Source: Botrimarina colliarenosi (lineage in GTDB: Bacteria; Planctomycetota; Planctomycetia; Pirellulales; Lacipirellulaceae). From it: a stretch of 64,000 nucleotides of DNA. The stretch is from assembly GCF_007859955.1 (NCBI RefSeq), contig NZ_SJPR01000003.1, forward strand, positions 355,496 through 419,495, written 5' to 3'. The notes below the pieces were generated by a model. It ran no database searches, had not been told where the DNA came from, and saw only the letters and a list, made by a program, of their open reading frames with translations. Positions 44,033 to 52,143 of the stretch are shown in pieces (the first letter of the stretch is position 1; each line of letters starts with the position of its first letter). The position numbers and the translations under genes were made by a program.

Positions 44033-44758
44033 CTAGCGATTCAAACGGATCGTCGTCGTCGAGAGCCGCTTGCGAGACTCAACCGCCTCGACGGTCTCAA
44101 CCCCGCGCGGCGCCGCGGCGGGCGGCTCTTGGAAGCCGGCTTGGCGGACCTGCTGGCTCGCCGGCGTGGCGGCGAGCATGGTCCCCTCGGCCGGCGCGAG
44201 GCCGCTGCCTGGCAGCCGCTGCCGTGTTTGATCGCTCACCACGAGCCCGCCCCCCCGGACTGGCTCGAAGCGAGCGATCAAACTGATGTCGGCCGGCGGC
44301 CCGTCGCTCGGCCCCCACGGCAGCCACACACTGTACGACGGCCCCAGCTCCGAAACACTCATGTGCTTCGTGAGTTGTTCGACCGGGAACACAAAGCGCC
44401 GCGTCGGCTTGTGATCGGTCGCCAACCGACCCCCTTCGTCAAAGGCATAAACAACCAGCCGCCCTTCGACGGCGATCGGGTCGGTCCTTCGGTCATAGAA
44501 ATAGAGTCGGCCGCCAAAACCCCGTTCCGATGCCTCGCCCGGCGTTTGCCGCACCGTGTCCACCCAGGTGGCGACGATGCGGTCGGGCTCACCCGAACGC
44601 GGCTCGTCGGGATCGACTCCCCACTGCATCGGATTGGGCAGCGTGGCAAACGGGCTGACGCCCTTCACCGTCTCGGCGTCGGGCGCCGCGCTGCGGCATC
44701 CGACCGACACGCAGACCGCCAGACAGGCGATCCCGAAACCTCGGAGGGCGATCGACAT
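44033..44758 (-). CDS. Lipoprotein downstream of gspD
   Basis: A 241-residue probable lipoprotein. ATG 44758 gives a signal sequence (ALRGFGIACLAVCVSVGC) with the lipid-acceptor Cys; a TTG at 44776 overlapping the gspD stop is an alternative start. The mature part is beta-rich (RLYFYDRRTDPIAVEGRLVV, VSELGPSYSVWLPWG) and ends in a basic tail. It is directly downstream of the secretin gene and probably co-transcribed. It may be a pilotin-like or envelope accessory of the secretion system, inferred from position. Confidence 0.7.
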   Translation of the reverse strand: MSIALRGFGIACLAVCVSVGCRSAAPDAETVKGVSPFATLPNPMQWGVDPDEPRSGEPDRIVATWVDTVRQTPGEASERGFGGRLYFYDRRTDPIAVEGRLVVYAFDEGGRLATDHKPTRRFVFPVEQLTKHMSVSELGPSYSVWLPWGPSDGPPADISLIARFEPVRGGGLVVSDQTRQRLPGSGLAPAEGTMLAATPASQQVRQAGFQEPPAAAPRGVETVEAVESRKRLSTTTIRLNR

Positions 44759-44772
44759 GGCGGGGTTGGTGT

Positions 44773-47700
44773 TCAACGGCTAACGGTGGGCAAGCGGCGC
44801 GGGGCGGTTGCCGGGGCGGTGTACGATACCGCCTCGACGCGGGTCGTCTCTTCGTTGTCGGTCGTCGACTCAGCGGGTTCAGTCGATTCCTCCGCGGCGC
44901 CGAACGCGGGCCCCGTCGGGACAGGTGTCTCGAACGGCGCCTGGGTCTCGAAGGGAAGCTGGGTCGGGTAGCACGCCGGCGTGTCTTCCCACGAGTCGCC
45001 CCGCGTCCGCAAACCGGCCGGGCCGTGCATGCCGATCACGTCCGACAACACCCAGCTCATCCGCGACGACTCGACTTGCTTGAGCATCTCGGCGTCGAGC
45101 TCCGAACGGATCACGCGCGGCGTCATGATGATCAGCAGCTCGGTGCTCCCCTGCTGCACGCCGTCGTAGCGAAACAGGTCGCCGATCAACGGGATGTCAG
45201 CGAGCAACGGCACGCGGCGGTGGACATCAAAGGTCCGCTTGGTCAGCAAACCGCTGAGGACCACCGTCTGTCCGCTGGCGGCGCTCACCGTGGTGATCGC
45301 CTGCGTCGACTTGATCTGCGGCGCGCGGATCACCGTCCCGTCGGCCGCGATATTGATGGCGATCCCCTCCGCTTCGGGTCCGACTTCCGACTTCTCGGCC
45401 GAGACGTTCATCACGACCTGGCCATCGGGGCTGATCCGGGGGGTCACCTCGAGGATGATGCCGACCGGCTCGTACTCGATCGAATTGGTCTGACCGAACT
45501 GGCTGTTCGTGACGCCCGTGATCCTCGGCACGCGGGCGCCGACCTGGATGCTGCCGGTCTTGCCGTCGAGCGTCGTCAGCTGCGGGCGGCTGAGCACCTC
45601 GAGGCGACGGCTCTCTTGCAGAGCCCGGAGCAAGAAGTTGAGGTTGCTGCTGCTCGCCGAGAGGACGAAGCCGCCGAAGTTCAAGTCGCTGTTGACGCGG
45701 TTGAGCGCGAAGCTCGACAGGGCTTGGGCGCCGACATTGCCCGCCCGCTGCAGGGCGGTCGTCGAGCCGTTATTGCCCAGCGTTTGGTTGTTGAAGTTGA
45801 ACCCCGGCGACAGCTCACTCGTAAGCACGTTCTGCGTCGTTGTCGAGACGGTCGCGCCACCGGCCGACTGCGTGTTGGTCGTCGTCGTGATCAGCGTGGG
45901 ATCGGTCAGCAGCGACCGGTCGAACAGCAACGAGTCCTGCAGGCCGAGCTCGACGCCGAACTCGTCGGTGTCGTTGAGGCTCACTTCGGCGATCAGCACC
46001 TGGATGGTAACCATCGGCGGCCGTTCGTCGAGCTCTTCGACCAGCCGGCGGAGCTCTTGCTCGTAGCGCGGCGTCGCGCTGATGATCAGGCTGTTGGTCG
46101 CTTGCTCGGCGACAACCACTACCTCACGCTCGATCAGCTCACGGGGGCTGTACGAGAGATCGGCGTCCGCCTCGGCGGCGCGCTCCGTCTCGAGCCACTC
46201 GTTGAGCACCGTGGCGACCGTCGTGGCGTCGGCGTTCTTCAGACGGAAGACGGTCGTCTGCCGCGAACGGACCTCGGCGTCGTCGAGGCGCAGCAGCACC
46301 GCCTCGACCACGGCAAGGTCCTCGGCCGTGCCAGCGGCGATGATGCTGTTGGTCCGCAGGTCCGTCGTCACATTCAGCGGCGACAGTCCGCCCGAGCCGT
46401 AGCCGCCCGGCTCGCTCGCGTCCTCGTCGGCGCCAAAGAGCGTGCGGAGCATCTCGGCGAGCGCCTCGGCGTCGCCGTTCGCGACGGTGAAGACCTTGAG
46501 TTCCGCCGCCGCGTCGGGCGAGCGGTCGAGCCGTTCGATCAGGCCGGCGAGCAGCGGCATGCTGTCGGCCGGGGCCGTCACCACCAGGGCGTTGGCCCGC
46601 GTGTCGGGCGCAACCCGCACGCCGGTCAGCACGCCCGACTCCAGCGCGGTGGGGTCGCCTTCGCCCATGCCGAGCCGCAGCGCCGCCGCCCGGGGCGACG
46701 CGTTCTCGTCCCCGCCATCGGTCGATGGACGGATCGCCGCCTCGATCACCTCGGCGAGGTCCTCGGCCAGCGAGTTCTTCAGCGGGAAGACCCGCACCTC
46801 GTCGACGGCTTGGCCGCGGGCGGCGTCGATCTGCTTCACCAACGCCCGGACCTCTTCTTGGTCGCGCGGAGCGGCGCTCACGATCACGACGTTGCTGCGG
46901 TAATCGGCGACGGTGAACGCCCGCGACCGCAGCAGCGAGGTCGATTGGTCATTCGCCTGCGGCGTCTGCTGCTCGAAGAAGTTGTCGATCAGCGTTTTGA
47001 CGTCGGCGGCGGCCGCGTGCTTGAGCGGGTACGCCTCGAAGCGGTAGGTCGGCTCGACCGGCTGATCGAGCTGTTCCACCAGCCCCGTGGCGAGCTTCAC
47101 GTTCTCTGGCCGGCCCACCAGCAACAGCGCGTTGGGCTTCGCCAAGCCGGTGACGCTGAGGTCGCCGACGCGCGGGCCGAGCACCTGGTCGTACACGCTC
47201 GTCAACAAGCGGGCGAGCGAATCGGCGTCGATGTGTTGCAGCCGCAAGACCTTGATCTCGGGCGTCGTCTGCGAGCTGAGGCTCTCGATCTGGTCGATGA
47301 TCCGCATGACACGGTCGACGTCCTCCTGATCGCCACGGAGCACGATCACGTCGAGCCCCTCGACGAACTCGATCTGCACCGGGCCGAGAATCGACTCGTC
47401 CTCGGCGACGCGGCCCGGGTTGGGCGTCGCGGCGCCGGCTTCACTGTCGTTTGCGGCCAATGGGTTTTCGGCGGCCACCGGCGCGGCGGTTTGGATGGCG
47501 CGGAGGGCGGTCTTCACCCGCTCGGGCGGCGCGGTCGCCGTCGAGACGATCCGCACACTGCTGCCGGCCGGTCCCGCGGCGCCCGCCTGGGCGGCCAGCG
47601 AGTCTTCCATCGCGGTGACGACATCACGCCAAGCGGCGATCGCCTCGGCGGGCCCGTCGATCGCGACGGCGCCGGTCGCCGAGTCGACGCGGAACTGCAC

Positions 47701-48177
47701 GCCGGCCCCGTCGCCGAGCGACGCGGGGAACGACAGCACCGTGTGGTCGCCGTTCCAGGTCGCCGGCAGCGGCCGGTGGGCGAGCGCCTCGAGCCGGCCA
47801 TGCAACTCGGTCGGCGTCAGGCGGCGGAGCTGCAGCGTTGGCGAACCGGTCGCCGCCTTCGCAGCGACGCCCCCCTCGGTCACCAGCCGCATCAGGTCGC
47901 CGTGCGTCGCCATCGGGCCGAACAGCAGCAGCCGGCCGGTCCGTTCGTCCCAGACGGTCCGCACGTCGGCGGGCTGCGTCTGGCGCCACGCCTCGACCGC
48001 GGCGCGGCGTTCGGCGGGGATCGAGTGGGCTTCGAGGACCGCGTCGCTAGCCACCGGCGCGCCCGCCACCTGAGCCATCGTCACGGAGGCCAGCGCGAGC
48101 AGCGAAACGACCGCCGTCAGGCGGGCAGCGGTCCGGAGCGTCATGGCGCGGCGCGTCGATTGGAGATAAGTCGGCAT
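44773..48177 (-). CDS. gspD: Type II secretion secretin (GspD-like), large form
   Basis: An 1134-residue outer-membrane secretin, longer than the usual 650-700. ATG 48177 follows GGGGGG with 4-nt spacing, and a signal peptide (AARLTAVVSLLALASVTMAQ) follows. Several N-domain repeats of the NolW/secretin type occupy about 300-800 (VLRLQHIDADSLARLL, YPLKHAAAADVKTLID, FRLKNADATTVATVLN). The C-terminal secretin core shows QVGARVPRITG, VGIILEVTPRISPDG and VLSGLLTKRTFDVHRRVPLL ... LFRYDG. It forms the channel through which the type II system exports folded proteins. It is separated from the rest of the gsp genes by the serpin-Hint gene. Confidence 0.9.
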   Translation of the reverse strand: MPTYLQSTRRAMTLRTAARLTAVVSLLALASVTMAQVAGAPVASDAVLEAHSIPAERRAAVEAWRQTQPADVRTVWDERTGRLLLFGPMATHGDLMRLVTEGGVAAKAATGSPTLQLRRLTPTELHGRLEALAHRPLPATWNGDHTVLSFPASLGDGAGVQFRVDSATGAVAIDGPAEAIAAWRDVVTAMEDSLAAQAGAAGPAGSSVRIVSTATAPPERVKTALRAIQTAAPVAAENPLAANDSEAGAATPNPGRVAEDESILGPVQIEFVEGLDVIVLRGDQEDVDRVMRIIDQIESLSSQTTPEIKVLRLQHIDADSLARLLTSVYDQVLGPRVGDLSVTGLAKPNALLLVGRPENVKLATGLVEQLDQPVEPTYRFEAYPLKHAAAADVKTLIDNFFEQQTPQANDQSTSLLRSRAFTVADYRSNVVIVSAAPRDQEEVRALVKQIDAARGQAVDEVRVFPLKNSLAEDLAEVIEAAIRPSTDGGDENASPRAAALRLGMGEGDPTALESGVLTGVRVAPDTRANALVVTAPADSMPLLAGLIERLDRSPDAAAELKVFTVANGDAEALAEMLRTLFGADEDASEPGGYGSGGLSPLNVTTDLRTNSIIAAGTAEDLAVVEAVLLRLDDAEVRSRQTTVFRLKNADATTVATVLNEWLETERAAEADADLSYSPRELIEREVVVVAEQATNSLIISATPRYEQELRRLVEELDERPPMVTIQVLIAEVSLNDTDEFGVELGLQDSLLFDRSLLTDPTLITTTTNTQSAGGATVSTTTQNVLTSELSPGFNFNNQTLGNNGSTTALQRAGNVGAQALSSFALNRVNSDLNFGGFVLSASSSNLNFLLRALQESRRLEVLSRPQLTTLDGKTGSIQVGARVPRITGVTNSQFGQTNSIEYEPVGIILEVTPRISPDGQVVMNVSAEKSEVGPEAEGIAINIAADGTVIRAPQIKSTQAITTVSAASGQTVVLSGLLTKRTFDVHRRVPLLADIPLIGDLFRYDGVQQGSTELLIIMTPRVIRSELDAEMLKQVESSRMSWVLSDVIGMHGPAGLRTRGDSWEDTPACYPTQLPFETQAPFETPVPTGPAFGAAEESTEPAESTTDNEETTRVEAVSYTAPATAPRRLPTVSR

Positions 48178-48803
48178 CAAGCCCCCCCAGCTTGGTGACG
48201 CGGGGTCGTTCCGAAGTCCGGAGCGGTCGCGGCGCACCCTGGCTGCGCCGGTCGATACAACCGGCGTCACCCGGAACATCGGCAAAGTCCGCCACGCTCG
48301 GCCACGATTTCCGCGGAGAGCCGCTGCTGGCGCCACCGCGACGGCCCGCTAGCGGCCCTGAATCCGCGGCGGGTGGCCAACTTCCGTTCGTTTTTCTCGG
48401 AACCGAACCCCGACCGGTGCGCGAGGTCCTTCCATCAATTCGGTTTCGCGCACGTGGCCAAAACGGCGGTTGTCGCGACCGGCTCCACCCCGTGGTTCGT
48501 GGCCCTTGAAGGTGTGGCGCCTTGAGCCGACGGCGCTAGCCGCGGGCGAACGAAGCATGGCCTTCCCCGCCCCGATCGCCCGACGCTGGCGCGTTCGACT
48601 CAAGCTATCACGGCCGCCATCGCATAAAACAAACGTCACTCACGACTGGGCCGGTGGTGAACAGCCAATCGCTTCAGTGTGCGCACGTAACCACCGGAAG
48701 CGATGAATTGGTGGACGGTCGCTTGCTTCGTCGAGTTCTTAGGTGTTGCTTTTAGTTCACCTGCCCGGCAGCGACTGCGGACGTATCGCTGGGCGCGGCT
48801 TAG
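48178..48803. other. Gene-free stretch between gspD and the serpin-Hint gene
   Basis: About 620 bp with no supported gene. Several imperfect hairpins are present (for example near 48676-48702, GCTTCAGTGTGCGCACGTAA ... GGAAGC), but no clear terminator. The length of the gap, compared with the short gaps elsewhere in the locus, supports gspD having its own promoter after insertion of the upstream gene. Confidence 0.3.
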
Positions 48804-50996
48804 CTAGAGTGAGCGGGCAGCCGGCCGAAACGATGCCCGGACACCTGTGCGTTTCTCACGCCCCAGTTCCTCAAAGCCGCGATCAATGTTTCGCGACTCG
48901 GTCTCAACCTGGCGCAGACGGGCATCGTCACCAAGGTCGCTGATGGCGTTCAGATGGCTGGGACTCACCAACAGGAGGAGTCGATCCTCTCTGGGAGTCG
49001 GCGCGACGGCTGGTCGGAAGGAGGGGCGAATTCCCCGGTTGGCGGCTGAGGGTTGGCCCATTTCGTTGGCGAAGAAGTTCCCCACAGTCGGCGACTCTGA
49101 GGTTTCGGACGCGCTCCCCACGCTGGCTTGTTGACTCTCCACCGGGGCGGGCGCTGTAGTGTTCACTCCCGTCCCGAGATGGTCCCGCCAAATCGTGTAA
49201 TCGGCGGAATTGACGGTCCCGTCGCCATTGCCGTCAGCGGGGAGGCCGACGCCCACGGCTCCGTACGCGGCTCGCCAGACGTCGTAATCGTCCGCATCGA
49301 CGTCGCTGTCACCGTCGTAGTCGCCAGGCACGGCGACGGCCGCCTCAATAGCCGGGTCGACCGAATTCAAAAGCTGTGTCGGATCGTCGATTCGGCCCAT
49401 GAAAGCGATCGTGTCCGTCACGTTGTCGCGAATCATGAAATGGAACGGCTGATCGACATAGAACCCGTCCCCGTAGAAGTTGTGGGTCCAGACAGCGAAC
49501 TCCCACGAGTCGCCGCCAATAAAGTAGGTGTGGTAGTCGGCGACCCGTAGATTGAAGACGGGGATGGCCTGCTCGGTTTGTCGAACCTGCTCAACAGCGC
49601 CCCAGTCAACGCCATTGGTCGCTAGCAGGTCGCCGCGGCTCAATTTGTCGGCCGGGGTCCAGCCGTGTCCCTTGACGAAGAAGGGGTGCGCCGGGGTGAC
49701 AAGAATCGCGCGTCCCTGCACCGTCACTTCCAAGACGGGTGACGTCCCTTGGCGAGTCTCTTCGATAAACTTCGGGTGAAGCTCGCCTTCGATGTTGTGC
49801 TCGTCGCGTGCGAGAACGATGTCGCCAACGCGGAGTTGTTCGATCGACTTGGAGCCATCGGGTGTCAGAACGGGTGTACCCCCGGCAAAGCACAATGCGA
49901 GCTCGACCTCAGTCGCCGCAGATGCCTCGGTCCCTTCTTCCCTGACATCAATCGTCGCCTTATGAAAGACGGTTTCTAGGAACGCCCCATCGGCGCCAAA
50001 CATCCCAGAGAAATCAGCCGCCGTCGCGTCGAATGCCGACGGCATCCCCAAGTCCGCGAGCAGTTGGTTAAGGTTGGTTTCAACCGTGGTCTGAAACTTT
50101 GGCAAACGGACTTGCAATTGTTCGACTTCGGGCGCGCTGTCAACCCAACTCTCGATGTCAACCAGCAACTCTTCCGACAAGGCGTTCGGCCCGTTCTGTT
50201 GGACGGGCATCGCCAAAATCATCGACGATTTTCCGTTGGCGAATGGCAGATCCAAGACATCGAAACCACCTATCTGCGTCCGGGCCGCTAATGGCTCGGT
50301 GTACATCATCGGCGTCGTAACGATGTCAGCCGGGCCGCGGTAGAATTGAGAGTCACCGGTGTACTGAGGATCAAAGGGGTGGTCCCAAAGCGAGCTAAAG
50401 TAGACCGTGTTGGTCAGCACCATTAGCGTCCTTGGATCGAGTTCGTCCACCAAATCAGTGATTTTTTGCTCGGTTCTATCGGCGACCCAAGCGTTGATCA
50501 GGTCTTCCGCAACTTGGGGGTTTGCGAAGTCGACATTCTCGACGTGGCCGAAGTAGTCGGTCTGGATTGTGTCGAGGAAAGCTTGATTGACCGGTATGCC
50601 CTCTCCGGGCCAGATGGCGTTCGACACGAGCAACTCGAAGTCCTCGTCCGAAAACGATCGGACGAGCATGGAGATGAGCAATTCACGGTACGAAGCGTTG
50701 ATGGCCGGGTCCGTCCCTAAATGCAAAACCTCCTGCATCTCCGCCAGAGTTGGGCCGGCTGCTCCTGCCGCCGTCATCGCCAAGCCCGTTGAAATGCTCA
50801 GCGGCGAGAAAAAAAGGTTCCCCTCTTCGCGCTGCATGTGCCCATAAACATCGATCCCAAACTGGTTGACCGCGTTGGACGCCGCCGTGGCGGACAGCAG
50901 TCGGCGGTCTTCCAGCGACTCGAGACTTAACGTCCGAGCAGAAGAGAGTCGGTGTCGGGCGACTTCGCAACGGGCGCGACGATTGAGGAGTGACAC
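48804..50996 (-). CDS. Secreted serpin with a Hint (intein-like) domain inserted at the reactive-centre loop, plus dockerin
   Basis: A 730-residue exported protein. GTG 50996 is chosen because GGAGG lies six bases upstream; a longer frame begins at 51056. The planctomycete signature LSLESLEDRRLLSA covers 23-36. A serpin fold follows (about 41-369), with FSPLSISTGLAMTAAGAAG and NTVYFSSLWDHPF. The hinge EEGTEASAATEVELAL (353-368) is intact. It is followed by a Hint domain from Cys369 (CFAGGTPVLT) to Asn506 (VWTHN), with TPAHPFFV near 434. The serpin then resumes as FYVDQPFHFMIRD and IAFMGRIDDP. A type I dockerin (GDYDGDSDVDADDYDVWRAA; GNGDGTVNSADYTIWR) ends it. The residue after VWTHN is Phe, not Cys/Ser/Thr, so classical splicing is unlikely. 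Confidence 0.85.
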   Translation of the reverse strand: MSLLNRRARCEVARHRLSSARTLSLESLEDRRLLSATAASNAVNQFGIDVYGHMQREEGNLFFSPLSISTGLAMTAAGAAGPTLAEMQEVLHLGTDPAINASYRELLISMLVRSFSDEDFELLVSNAIWPGEGIPVNQAFLDTIQTDYFGHVENVDFANPQVAEDLINAWVADRTEQKITDLVDELDPRTLMVLTNTVYFSSLWDHPFDPQYTGDSQFYRGPADIVTTPMMYTEPLAARTQIGGFDVLDLPFANGKSSMILAMPVQQNGPNALSEELLVDIESWVDSAPEVEQLQVRLPKFQTTVETNLNQLLADLGMPSAFDATAADFSGMFGADGAFLETVFHKATIDVREEGTEASAATEVELALCFAGGTPVLTPDGSKSIEQLRVGDIVLARDEHNIEGELHPKFIEETRQGTSPVLEVTVQGRAILVTPAHPFFVKGHGWTPADKLSRGDLLATNGVDWGAVEQVRQTEQAIPVFNLRVADYHTYFIGGDSWEFAVWTHNFYGDGFYVDQPFHFMIRDNVTDTIAFMGRIDDPTQLLNSVDPAIEAAVAVPGDYDGDSDVDADDYDVWRAAYGAVGVGLPADGNGDGTVNSADYTIWRDHLGTGVNTTAPAPVESQQASVGSASETSESPTVGNFFANEMGQPSAANRGIRPSFRPAVAPTPREDRLLLLVSPSHLNAISDLGDDARLRQVETESRNIDRGFEELGREKRTGVRASFRPAARSL

Positions 50997-51174
50997 TTGG
51001 CGCCTCCGGCGAAGAGGTGGGACCGCAATGCAACGGCAAACGACGCATCGAGCCATCTATTGCCGTCGTGACCCTAACGCGCTTCGGGCCGTTCGGCAAA
51101 TAGAACGGGGGGCGAAATAGAAGAATCGACCCACTGGGGTTCGTTGCTAGCCGAGCAACGGTTGGCCAGCGTTC

Positions 51175-52143
51175 CTAAGTTGCGTCGCCCGCACTCTTCT
51201 GCGCTTCGCGCAGCTTCTCACCCAGCTCAACCGTCCACAGCACGCCGTCGTCGCCCTCAACAATCATTTCGCGCGGCGAGACGCTTTGCACGCGCGCCTT
51301 GAGTTGGCCGACTTCGAGCGCGTCGCCGTTGTGGAGACGCAACGTCTCGCCCGTGGTGCGGACGACGACCCACGCCTCGTAGGCGGCGCCGTAGCCGACG
51401 ATGCCCGAGAGGCTGGCGTGCTCGGCGTCGTCGAAGGGGGGCGGGGTCGGCTTCGGCTTGGGCGCCTCGCGGACCACCTTCGTCGGCTCAGTACGGACCG
51501 GCGGCGGGGGGGTGTAGCTGGCGAACAGGTTGCGGCCCACCACGCTGTCGACGTAGGCGTCGGCCGTCGGGCGGTCGAGTCGGGCCGGTTCGCGCGGCGC
51601 CTCGGGGAGGCCGGCCTCGCGGATCGCGCCGTCGACGATCATCGCGATCGTGGTGAACGTGACGCTCCACTCGGCGCCCTCGTCGTCGGCGGGGCGGAGT
51701 TGCAGGTTCGTCAGCTGGTGCAGCACGTCGAGCCGGTAGTAGGCGTCGAGCAGGCGCGTCACCGCCCCGGGCGAGCCGCTCGCGGTGGCGTTGAACGACA
51801 CGCCGGTGGCGGCGTTGTCGTAGCGACGCGTCGACGCCCACTTCACCGAGCCGAGCTCGAGGCCCGACTGCTGGATCGTGTCGATCAGCCACGCCGAGTA
51901 GACGCTCCGCGCCACGTCGGGATCGATGGGCAGCGACGCCTCTTGGTACTGCTCGAGCCGCCGCAGCGATTGGCGGGCGCGGCGGGCGTCGACGCCGGCG
52001 TCGAAGAGTTGCTCGTCGAGCTCGACGAGCGTCCGCTCGCGCCGGTCGTAGCCCGCTTGATAGGACGTAAAGCCGCTCCAGGCGAACCAGAGGACGATGA
52101 GGCCGACGATGCCGCCGAGCAGCGTTTTCTCGCGCTGGTTCAT
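51175..52143 (-). CDS. Type II secretion inner-membrane protein (GspM-like N-terminus, GspC-like C-terminus)
   Basis: A 322-residue bitopic membrane protein. One N-terminal helix (TLLGGIVGLIVLWFAWSGF) is followed by a coiled-coil and a PilO/GspM-like periplasmic fold (about 30-180). After a Pro-rich linker (YTPPPPVRTEPTKVV) comes a C-terminal beta domain like the HR region of GspC/PilP (HASLSGIVGYGAAYEAWVVV). It may therefore combine roles of GspM and GspC, linking the cytoplasmic platform to the secretin. It overlaps gspL by 4 bp. Confidence 0.72.
   Translation of the reverse strand: MNQREKTLLGGIVGLIVLWFAWSGFTSYQAGYDRRERTLVELDEQLFDAGVDARRARQSLRRLEQYQEASLPIDPDVARSVYSAWLIDTIQQSGLELGSVKWASTRRYDNAATGVSFNATASGSPGAVTRLLDAYYRLDVLHQLTNLQLRPADDEGAEWSVTFTTIAMIVDGAIREAGLPEAPREPARLDRPTADAYVDSVVGRNLFASYTPPPPVRTEPTKVVREAPKPKPTPPPFDDAEHASLSGIVGYGAAYEAWVVVRTTGETLRLHNGDALEVGQLKARVQSVSPREMIVEGDDGVLWTVELGEKLREAQKSAGDAT

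Noticed and set aside
45025-48198. A 1057-codon open frame on the plus strand opposite gspD
   Set aside because: It mirrors gspD, is Arg/Gly/Asp/His-rich as expected of antisense frames in GC-rich coding DNA, and shows no domain; gspD has clear secretin motifs.
48804-50996. Splicing intein within the serpin
   Set aside because: The Hint domain has an N-terminal Cys and a terminal His-Asn, but the next residue is Phe rather than Cys, Ser or Thr, and no homing endonuclease is present, so classical splicing is not supported.
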